Shown piece by piece: positions 8,443 to 16,700 of a stretch of DNA of 24,991 bases. This DNA comes from Cymbomonas tetramitiformis (taxonomy: Eukaryota > Chlorophyta > Pyramimonadophyceae > Pyramimonadales > Pyramimonadaceae): the NCBI GenBank assembly GCA_001247695.2, contig LGRX02012716.1, forward strand, positions 1-24,991. The letters are read 5' to 3'. Under the pieces are notes generated by a model, which was given only the letters and a program-made list of their open reading frames with translations, was not told the origin of the DNA and did not search any database. How positions within the stretch are numbered: the stretch's first letter is position 1; the number at the start of each line of letters is the position of its first letter. The position numbers were made by a program, and so were the translations under genes.

Positions 8443-8847
8443 TGTTGGAATTCTATACAGGGTATTTCGCAAAAGCGAGCGTAAACTTTCATTCTCAAAA
8501 GATATATCAGTTCGCAGCTCGAAACGCCACGAACACTAGCGCCCAATCATTACTGATTGGGTAGTCTAAGCGAAAGTTCACTAATTAGAGTATGGCGTGC
8601 CACTGTCGAGTTCATAACGACTGCAGTGACACGTCTGCGATGGGTCGATGAACTATTACACACTGTGTCTTACCGATGGTCATCATATGATCCAACGGCC
8701 ACGATTAGTTCAGCAGATCTACAGATCTAGATCTAAGGGTTTCATAGGGTTTCTTTAGGGTTCCTTCAGGGTTTGAGCATCCTGACTACTGTGCAAGGCC
8801 TAGACAGTCATGCTTTACATCAAACTGATCAGCAGACACTGCAGATT
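8443..8847 (-). repeat. 3' LTR of outer element
   Basis: On + it starts TGTTGGAATTCTATAC and ends GACACTGCAGATT. It contains an 8-bp inverted repeat (CCCAATCA 8542-8549 / TGATTGGG 8554-8561), three AGATCT sites (8715-8734) and four AGGGTTT-like motifs (8736-8774). The outer boundary is uncertain by one or two bases. Confidence 0.93.
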
Positions 8848-8866
8848 CCAATACCCCTTCTAAAGG
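8848..8866 (-). promoter_or_regulatory. Polypurine tract of outer element
   Basis: On the minus strand the bases just upstream of the 3' LTR read AGAAGGGGTATTGGAA, a purine-rich stretch in the place where plus-strand DNA synthesis is primed. It is interrupted by TATT, so the exact primer end is unsure. Confidence 0.6.
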
Positions 8867-8894
8867 GTGACTGTCTAGTTGTCCTACTGCCAGT

Positions 8895-9055
8895 TCTTGG
8901 GAATGGTGCCCCTTCAGTCAGCAACACCCAGTTCTTGGGATGGTGCCCCTCCAGCTCCAGTTTATGGGGATGGTGCCCCCTTCAGTCTTCAGTTCCAGTG
9001 ATATGGGGATGGTGCCCCTTCAGCTCCAGTTTGTGGGGATGGTGCCCCTTCAATC
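8895..9055. repeat. Degenerate tandem repeat in the outer element's 3' non-coding region
   Basis: Five imperfect units centred on GGGGATGGTGCCCCTTCA, most with CAGCTCCAGTTTGT-like spacers, lie between the pol stop and the polypurine tract. The GGGG...CCCC ends of each core could pair. Function unknown. Confidence 0.75.
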
Positions 9056-9056
9056 T

Positions 9057-11153
9057 TCATTGGTCTCCACGAGGCAGGTTCATGACTCCCAGACGCTCTC
9101 TATTTACTCGAAACAGAGGGAGCGCCAGCGGTTTGGTCATTATGTCGGAGGTGTTGTCTTCAGTAGACGTGTATAGAGCCTCAGTTTCCTTGGCCTTGAT
9201 CAACTCCCTTATGTACATGTTCCTGACCTCGATGTGCTTGGACCTGGAGTTATTGACGTAGTCCGTGGCCAGGTGAATGGCGCCCTGGTTGTCACAGTAC
9301 AAGGGTACTGGCCTGCATATATCTACCAGGGAGTCCAGCACGTTGAGGACGTACTTGACCTCACGAGCTCCCTCGGACATAGCTATGATCTCAGCCTCAG
9401 TGGTGGATAGAGACACGCACTTCTGTATCATAGAGGAGAATATGATCAAACTCCCACATAGGAAGACCGCAATACCAGAGGTGCTTCTCCTGGTTACCTT
9501 GCATCCTGCATAGTCAGCGTCGGTGTAGATGGAGAGAGGCAACGGTCTGCTTGGTCCAGTGCCACACCCCCCAGGCACCGAAGCAGTGCGCAGCACCAGC
9601 TCGTACTCCCTGGTGCCCTTCAGATATCTGACCACCTGCTTCAGGGCCACAAAGTGCTCTGGACCATATGTAGCGCAGAACCTCGACAGGACTGATACTG
9701 CTGCCATAATGTCAGGCCGGCTGCAGCGAGCTACCCACTGCAGCTGCCCCAGAAGAGCTCGGTAAGGCATGGATCCTTTACCATCAACAGGAGTCAGCGC
9801 AGTGCCAGGTGACATCGGCAAACTTGCTGGCTTGGCCTCATCCAGGCCATAGGTGCTGATCATCTGGGAGATGTAGCCAGACTGAGATAAGTATGCTGTA
9901 TCACTTCCCCAGCGCACCCCGATACCCATGACCAAGTCCAGCACCCCAAGATCTTTGCACGCATACTGTGCGTGGAAAGTGGTCACAAAGGTGTCATACC
10001 ATGACTTGTCATTGGTGGCCACCAGGTAGTCATCCACGTAGGCCAGAATAATGACCTGGAGAGCAGCATCACGGATGAAATACAGGCAGGGCTCCACGTC
10101 ACTCCTCTGCATCCTGGAGTCATATCCCATGATGAAGGCATCAGAGGTGTCAAACCACTCTCTACCAGCCTGCTTAAGTCCATACACTGCCTTCAGCAGT
10201 TTGGCACACCTGTGCCCCCCATAGACCAGCCCTCGGGGAAGACGAACATACAGGTCCTCCTCGAGCACTGAGTTCAGAAAGGCAGTGTCAACATCCATGT
10301 GGTAGACTACAAGGCCAAGGTTCAGAGCCAGGGTGATGACGATCCTGACTGATGACAGCTGTGTACATGGTGCAAAGGTGTCATAGTAATCCACTCCATA
10401 CTCCTGTTTATTGCCCCGCACACATATCCGGCTCTTCCTTTTCAGGAGTTGCCTGTTCTTGTCTAGCTTGACCTTGAGCACCAGGGACATTTCCAGCAGT
10501 TTCACCCCAGTAGGTACATCCTCCTCGTCCATCATCAGTAAAGCCTTCTTGATCTGTACCAGTGCCTCCAGCTCATCTTGAATAGAGTTGAGCCATTCAG
10601 TACAGTCAGGTGAAGTCAGGACCTGTGAGTGACTTTTCGGCTCAGTGACTCCCTCAGGCAGTAGGGAGCTCTGCACAGTGGGTGTCTCTGCAGCCTTAAC
10701 ACCCAGGCACATGTGTGTAGGTGGAAATCGCACGTCTCCAGCAGGTAGGTCCATGATGGTGAAATTGGTGAGGAGGACCACGCAGTAAGGTTGAGCATGA
10801 GGTGCAATAGCGCGTCCACAGATCATGGCCTCCTCAGAGTCCCCCTTCCCAGTGACAGCACGTACCTCAGTGAACAGTGGATAGTGAGCATTGATACTCC
10901 CATATGTAGGGTAATCCCTCAATAGTGACAGCCGATCACTGCCTGGCTTGAGATATGAGCTCAAGCTCACCCAGCACACATCATCAGAGGTTTCCACCTT
11001 TACCACAGCCACAATCTCATCACTACCTTCAGGTAAGTACACACCCTGCTCCAATACAGCAGTCTCCAATAGTGTAGGTGGTGGATCTTTGTAGGGCGCA
11101 TCCAGAGTGGTGACCATGAAGTTGGTCTTGAGAGGAGTCACTGCAGACGGATC
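9057..11153 (-). CDS. Outer copia Pol, C-terminal part: reverse transcriptase and RNase H
   Basis: The open frame runs from just after the TGA at 11154-11156 to a TGA at its 3' end. In order: an RT thumb/finger region with DEEDVPTGVKLLEM and KSRICVRGNKQEYGVDYYDT, the first catalytic Asp in YHMDVDTAFLN, the VYGLKQAGREWF block, the catalytic AYVDDYLVATND (near 10030), the copia 'RPD' region (RCSRPDIMAAVSVLSRF), then RNase H with YTDADYAG, STTEAE and LYCDNQGAI, ending in the usual DIMTKPL tail. It would copy element RNA to DNA and remove the RNA strand. All key residues look intact. It lacks its own start codon because it is the 3' end of a longer frame, separated only by one nonsense codon. Confidence 0.93.
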   Translation of the reverse strand, partial: DPSAVTPLKTNFMVTTLDAPYKDPPPTLLETAVLEQGVYLPEGSDEIVAVVKVETSDDVCWVSLSSYLKPGSDRLSLLRDYPTYGSINAHYPLFTEVRAVTGKGDSEEAMICGRAIAPHAQPYCVVLLTNFTIMDLPAGDVRFPPTHMCLGVKAAETPTVQSSLLPEGVTEPKSHSQVLTSPDCTEWLNSIQDELEALVQIKKALLMMDEEDVPTGVKLLEMSLVLKVKLDKNRQLLKRKSRICVRGNKQEYGVDYYDTFAPCTQLSSVRIVITLALNLGLVVYHMDVDTAFLNSVLEEDLYVRLPRGLVYGGHRCAKLLKAVYGLKQAGREWFDTSDAFIMGYDSRMQRSDVEPCLYFIRDAALQVIILAYVDDYLVATNDKSWYDTFVTTFHAQYACKDLGVLDLVMGIGVRWGSDTAYLSQSGYISQMISTYGLDEAKPASLPMSPGTALTPVDGKGSMPYRALLGQLQWVARCSRPDIMAAVSVLSRFCATYGPEHFVALKQVVRYLKGTREYELVLRTASVPGGCGTGPSRPLPLSIYTDADYAGCKVTRRSTSGIAVFLCGSLIIFSSMIQKCVSLSTTEAEIIAMSEGAREVKYVLNVLDSLVDICRPVPLYCDNQGAIHLATDYVNNSRSKHIEVRNMYIRELIKAKETEALYTSTEDNTSDIMTKPLALPLFRVNRERLGVMNLPRGDQ

Positions 11154-12971
11154 TCATGTGGTCACCACCTTGCCCAGCTTGTCCAACCTCTCAGAGAAAG
11201 TGACCATACCAGAGTTGACCACCTTTCCAGACTCATGATCATACAGAAGATAGGCGGACGAGACCTCAGAGTGCCCCACATACCTGAGCTCACGTGCTCG
11301 GTTACTGAGCTTGTGTTCACGAACCGTGGGGTCAATAAAGGGGTAAGCCATGCACCCAAATACTCGCAGCTGGGACAAGTCCGCATGCTTCTTCTGGATG
11401 AGGTAGTAGGCTGAAGTCCAACCCAGAGACTTTCTGAATACCCGGTTAAGGATGTACACCGCATGGCGGGTGGCTAGGGGCCACATGTCCACACCAAACC
11501 CAGAAGTCAATAGGAGAGCTCTGGCCATAGCTTGTGCATCTCGGTGTGACCTCTCTACCCTCGCCTGGTTCTCATGCAGGTATGGGGAACCATGCCTTTG
11601 CTCAATACCATGCTCCTCACAAAATGCTGCAGTTTGCCCAGTAATCATGGTATTGTCACCGTCAGTGTGGCGCACCATGTGGTACTCGCTGGACAGGTCC
11701 ATGGTGCTTCTCAGGCGCTTCACCTCCTCCAGGTATAGCTTGAAGGCCTTGAGGTAGTCCGACTTGAGCTTGAGAAAGAATATGCATATCCAGGTAGTGG
11801 AGTCATCAACAAACAGCACGAACCATCTGTACCCCCCAGCACTGGTCCTGAATGGTCCACATGTGTCTGACCATACAAGATTCCCCAGCTCCTTGGATAG
11901 CTCTCTCCCAGTGGGTTTCACAGAGAGCCTGATGGCCTTGGTCAGCCTACAAGCAATGCACCGCTCGGGGCAGTGCTGTACCGGGCTGCCAGAGTATTGT
12001 GACTCACTGATACTCATAGGAATATTCTGAGCGAACATGTGGTCAACAGACTTGTCACCAATGTGACCCAGCCTCAAATGTTGTAGCAACTTGATGTCAA
12101 GCTGCTCTGTAGTGTGCGAGTCCTTGAACAACACCACCACTGGCCACTTGGTGTCCTCAATCCACACACGATCTTCGCCACAAGGTTCCAGATTGGCCAC
12201 GTTGTAGCATGACTCCCTCGGTGCAGAGAAGATCTTAGCACCAGCAGGGTATTCGTGAATAATATCAAAGCGAGAGATCAAGCTCCAGCAGCTCGCTGTG
12301 ACCCACTTAGGCAATACAAACATAAATTTGGTGTTGGAAGGGTCTCTGTCAAAGTCAGTGAGGGCCTTCTGGAGACACTGCAGGATGATGTCATGGTCGA
12401 ATGGCGGGTTCCCATAGCAATGCCTGCCAGCCCAATCCTTACCAAAACATGTGTCAGTGATGGTACAGTAGTCATCCAGGATGTGGATGTCATCAGAGGA
12501 AAATAGTTCCAGGAGGAAAGGGCCATGAGTGGTGAAGTGAGGCTTGGTGTCCTCAAATTTCCAGTCAGAGCGGTCTCGTTGATCATCAGTATGCTTGGCA
12601 GCACAGGCTAGATGGGTGTCCAAAGTCTCATATGTATCCTCGTGCATAATGTACTGGTTGCCAACTCTGGCAAAGGTGAACACCACCCCCCCTTTGGACA
12701 CAGTTCTGGCCCCAAAGTCCACAAGAAAACCTGCGTCCTCGAGCGCCACCACCGATAAGAGGTTGAAGGGCTGTCCAGGTATGCAGTGTGTGCCAAGGAG
12801 CTGTAGCCCAACCATGCGCCCAGACTTCACATCCTTCTTGGCAAAGGTCACCGAGCCACTGCCAGAGGAGCTCACAGACTGACTCTGCACCACACTGAAG
12901 GTCTCACAGGCTGCAGTGTCATAGTCCGTATTGAACACCCGGACAGAGTTGAAGATGTGCTTGGTGGCGCC
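11154..12971 (-). CDS. Outer copia Pol, middle part: protease remainder, Dam-like domain, integrase
   Basis: The frame begins at the insertion point with ATKHIFNS, the rest of the protease active-site block, and ends at TGA 11154-11156. A LLSVVALEDAGF segment follows the protease start. A domain around GNPPFDHDIILQCLQKAL and PKWVTASCWSLISRF (12219-12530) resembles phage-type adenine methyltransferases. The GAG-pre-integrase finger is HLRLGH...CPERCIAC. Integrase carries Asp in WSDTCGPF, Asp in RHTDGDNTM and Glu in ARVERSHR, then the VFGCMAY and LLYDHESGKV blocks. Integrase inserts the cDNA and appears intact. A TTG in the inner LTR gives this frame an artificial upstream extension to 12983. 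Confidence 0.92.
   Translation of the reverse strand, partial: GATKHIFNSVRVFNTDYDTAACETFSVVQSQSVSSSGSGSVTFAKKDVKSGRMVGLQLLGTHCIPGQPFNLLSVVALEDAGFLVDFGARTVSKGGVVFTFARVGNQYIMHEDTYETLDTHLACAAKHTDDQRDRSDWKFEDTKPHFTTHGPFLLELFSSDDIHILDDYCTITDTCFGKDWAGRHCYGNPPFDHDIILQCLQKALTDFDRDPSNTKFMFVLPKWVTASCWSLISRFDIIHEYPAGAKIFSAPRESCYNVANLEPCGEDRVWIEDTKWPVVVLFKDSHTTEQLDIKLLQHLRLGHIGDKSVDHMFAQNIPMSISESQYSGSPVQHCPERCIACRLTKAIRLSVKPTGRELSKELGNLVWSDTCGPFRTSAGGYRWFVLFVDDSTTWICIFFLKLKSDYLKAFKLYLEEVKRLRSTMDLSSEYHMVRHTDGDNTMITGQTAAFCEEHGIEQRHGSPYLHENQARVERSHRDAQAMARALLLTSGFGVDMWPLATRHAVYILNRVFRKSLGWTSAYYLIQKKHADLSQLRVFGCMAYPFIDPTVREHKLSNRARELRYVGHSEVSSAYLLYDHESGKVVNSGMVTFSERLDKLGKVVTT
12967..12971. repeat. Target-site duplication GCGCC (left) of inner element
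   Basis: GCGCC directly precedes the left inner LTR and recurs directly after the right one (19397-19401). Joining the flanks through one copy restores the reading frame of the outer protease, which confirms the boundaries. Confidence 0.95.
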
Positions 12972-13380
12972 TAGGATAATCAACTTCTACTAACTTCATA
13001 TATCTAGTAGAAAGTGTACGAACACACACTCATACGCACACACACTGTTGATTGATTTAAACTGATAATGATGTTTGTTCGTTACACACAGTGCTTATAT
13101 CACATAGCACTGTTCAAGTGCTCACTGTTACTCAGTCATAGCTACTTCTATACTCGTACTAGTACTCTTGTGTTCTTGTGACAGATACTGTATCCATTTT
13201 GAATTGATCTTCTGTCTCTTGTAATCTCATTGTCATCATTGTTCTGTTCACCTTTACACATAGTACTGTACTCTGTCATACTGTCATACTGTCATACTGT
13301 CATACAGTGTCATACAGTCATTGAATTTGTCTTTTGAGCTCTCTGTCTTTAACACTGTCTCAGAGTCCACAGTTTTCCTA
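12972..13380 (-). repeat. 3' LTR of inner element
   Basis: 409 bp, starting TAGGATAATC and ending AGTTTTCCTA on +. The termini TAGGA...TCCTA are inverted repeats and replace the usual TG...CA. A (TCATACTG)n microsatellite lies near 13277-13320. Confidence 0.95.
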
Positions 13381-13393
13381 CTCCTCCTTACTC
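13381..13393 (-). promoter_or_regulatory. Polypurine tract of inner element
   Basis: On the minus strand, GAGTAAGGAGGAG abuts the 3' LTR and overlaps the end of the pol frame (stop TGA near 13392). It is the expected primer for plus-strand DNA synthesis. Confidence 0.8.
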
Positions 13394-13784
13394 ATGCTCT
13401 TCGAAAATATCTCAATACCACAGCACTGAGTACCTGAAAACGGTCCAAAGCTAGACTTTTGGTAAAGAAGTCTGCCAAATTTTCCTTCGTAGGCACTTTT
13501 GCAATAACAACTCTACCCAGCTCTACCAACTTTGCCACATATCGATTTCTCACTGCCACATGACGTGTCGCTGCATTGTTCAGAACATTTTCTGCCTGTG
13601 CCACCGAAGCATGATTATCTCCATGAATTGTCACAGGTTGCTTGACAGGCGAAAATTCAGACAGCAGATTTACAACATACTCTACGTCCCGTGCACATTC
13701 TGACAGCGCTATCAGTTCTGCCTCTGCTGTGCTAACTGCAACTGTCTTCTGCAACTTTAGACGAATACATGACAGTGCTTCCAT
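13392..13784 (-). CDS. Inner copia RNase H, C-terminal part (+1 frame)
   Basis: Continues the inner Gag-Pol one base out of frame. From the point of overlap it reads KLQKTVAVSTAEAELIALSE, with the RNase H Glu in TAEAE, then IHGDNHASVAQAENVLNN (catalytic Asp), RHVAVRNRYV and the conserved tail NLADFFTKSLALDRF. It completes a normal copia RNase H if the ribosome skips one base or if one base at 13755-13758 is an extra. The upstream Met at 13784 is out of frame with the real protein and is not a biological start. Confidence 0.9.
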   Translation of the reverse strand: MEALSCIRLKLQKTVAVSTAEAELIALSECARDVEYVVNLLSEFSPVKQPVTIHGDNHASVAQAENVLNNAATRHVAVRNRYVAKLVELGRVVIAKVPTKENLADFFTKSLALDRFQVLSAVVLRYFRRA

Positions 13785-16700
13785 TCAGTCGCACCAATGA
13801 ACCTGTAACAGAGCGCCTGGTCACTTTATCTGCAGCATGGTCCGCGTCTGTATAAGCTGTCACTATCAACTCAGCAGTCAGTGAAGCTGGCGAACTGCAC
13901 TGCAAAGTCAAACAAACATGAACAGTTCCCTTCAAATATCTCAGCACACGTTTCAAATGCTGCCAATGCTCCTGCCCATAGCAGTGAGAGAACCTGGCCA
14001 AGTAACAGACTGCTGTCAGAATATCAGGCCGTGAGCAACGTGCCAGCCACATCAGTTCCATCACCAGGTTGACATAAGGAAGCTTCTCCAACTTCTCCTC
14101 CGAGTCCACAGGCAACAAAGACAGTCTGGGCTCCATAGGTGTCATACAGGGATTGCAGTCCTGCATAGAATACCTCTCCAGCATACGCTGTATCAACCCA
14201 ACCTGACTGATTTGGCACTCCCTGACAAGACCATAGTCATTGAAAGTCAACCTCATGCCCAGCAACTCCACCAACGGGCCCTTGTCCTTACTCGGATACT
14301 TCTCACTGAATGCTTTGAAGAATTCCACCTTCCACTCCACTGATGAAGTGAACACAGTGTAGTCGTCCACGTGTACGTACACAAACACCACCAGTGTACC
14401 AAGCTGCCAGATGTAAAAGAGACACGGGTCAATGTTGGACACCCGGAGCCTGCTGTCATAAGCCAGCAGAAAGTTCTTGCTCGTCTTGTACCAGATGCGC
14501 GGTGCCTGTTTCAAGCCGTACACACTCTTCTGCAACATTCCATACAGTACTCCCCGTACTGTCCGTGCATTAGGCCAGCTGACATACATAGGAGTGTCCA
14601 CGTCCAGCTCTCCGTTCAAAAAGCAGGTGATGACGTCCAGAGCAAACACCAATAGTCCCAACACCAAACTGAGCTGAATAAGAATTCTCAACGTTGACAA
14701 CTGTGTACACGGAGCATACACGTCCTCATAGTGCACCCCATGCTGCTGACCATTACCACACACCACCCATCTGGTCTTCCTCTCAGTCACCTCTCCAGCA
14801 GAGTCCAGCTTCGCTTTGTACACAGCCGTCATGCGCATTACCTTCTCACCAGCAGGTACCGACTCCACCGGCGCGATTGCCTTCTTCACGTCAATAAGAG
14901 CGCACTCCTCCTTGTGATCTGACTCCTGCCACTGCACTGCGTCAGGTCCCTTCAACAACTGAACCCATCCTTTCGGCTCGGTCACTCCAACTGGCAACCC
15001 CGTCAATTTCTCCTCACGAGCTGCCAAAGCAACATGACGATTCTCAAACCTCACTCGAGCCTCACACACATCAACTGCCGAGCCACTCACTCCAGCATGA
15101 CGTTCCAATATCACCTGATACGGCAACACGTGATCCTCTCGTGCCGTAGCACACACCACTGCTGCCTCCCATTCACCTCCTCCTGACTGCTGCAACTCCA
15201 CCTTCTCAAACAAAGGATAGAATGAGTTCACTGTCAACTTCACACGAAACTCAAACAACAGCTCAAGATGCTCCACCCGTGCTTCCAGAAACACACTCAC
15301 CGGTGTCCAAAATGTTCTTCCACCAGCACTTTTCAACTTCACTACACCAGTGAACTCATCACCCTTTGGCTCCACGTAGGCACGCAGTTCCAGTATCACT
15401 GTCGCTGTACCCCCAAACGCTGTAACGAAGTTTCCATCCAGAGCCTCGCAGTCGTACAACGATCTCAACGGTGTCAGCATAGAGGGATCCCAGGACATCA
15501 CCAGCTTTCCATACTGATCAACGCGCTCGTCGAACCGGACCATACCACTTCTGACCACCTTCTCCTTGTCCTGGCTGTACAGCAGATAAGCCGTAGATCT
15601 CTCTTCGTGTCCCACGTAGATCAAAGGAGTAGCCCGATCAGCCAGTTTGGAACGCAGGCTCGCGTCGATGAAAGCGTACGCACGACAACCAAACACTCGT
15701 AGCACAGACAGATCGTACTTCTGGTTCAGCACCTGCAAGCTGGACTGCATACCCAGCCCAGCCTTGCAAAGTCGATTGATAAGATACACAGCGTGCCTCA
15801 TAGCCAAAGGCCACATAGTCGCGGGCAAACCAGCAGTCGCCAACATAGCCCTCGCCTTCGTCTGCAGAAACTTGTTCATGGTCTCCGCCCTGGCATTGTT
15901 CTCGTGCAAGTACGGTGACGTTGTCCTCTGCACAATAGCATTGTCCTCACAGTACTTCTTGGTCTTTCCAGACACGATGGTAGAGTCATTGTCAGAGTGC
16001 AACACCAGCACGTCCAAGTCGTACACCACCTGCTCAACACGAGTCTCCTCCTCAAGGAACACTCGCCCAGTCGCCCTCACCATTTTGCGATAGTCCTCCA
16101 GAGCGTCCACATACTCCAGCTTCTGTTTCCAGACATAGAAGTGACACACGTCAGAAAAGTCATCCACGTGAATAGTGTACCCACGATAACCTTTTGTAGA
16201 TGTCACGAACGGTCCGCCATGGTCAGTGAACGTCAGCTGCCCCATCTTGACAGACACCTCCCTCTTGTCCACCACCTTCCGTACAGACTTCGGGACCCTT
16301 CCCCTATCTGTCGTCTGTGATGGCCTCTTCGGCGCCGCCACCTGGCACGCCATACAGTTCACCGAACAGCTCAGTACATTGCTGTTCCTCAATTCCTCAG
16401 AGTTGACCCCAAGGTCCAACCCCTGAAGGTCCATGACCTCCACATACTTGTCACAAGCATGACCAAGCCTGAGATGTGCAACAACCTTCACGTCCACCCT
16501 CGGGACCACATACTGATCAAGATACAGCACAACCACTGGCCACGGAGTCCCCTGGATAAAAACACGACCAGGCTCGGACTCCTCCAGCTCAGACACGTTA
16601 TAGCACTGATCCGTTCTCGCTGAGAATATCACGCTGCCCTTCGAGTATACGTGCAACTCCTCGAACTTCGTCGTCAAACTCCACCACGCAGCATTTGGCT

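Noticed and set aside
12972..12983. Start of the middle pol frame at 12983
   Set aside because: The codons upstream of 12971 belong to the inner LTR; the true frame came from the outer protease on the far side of the insertion.
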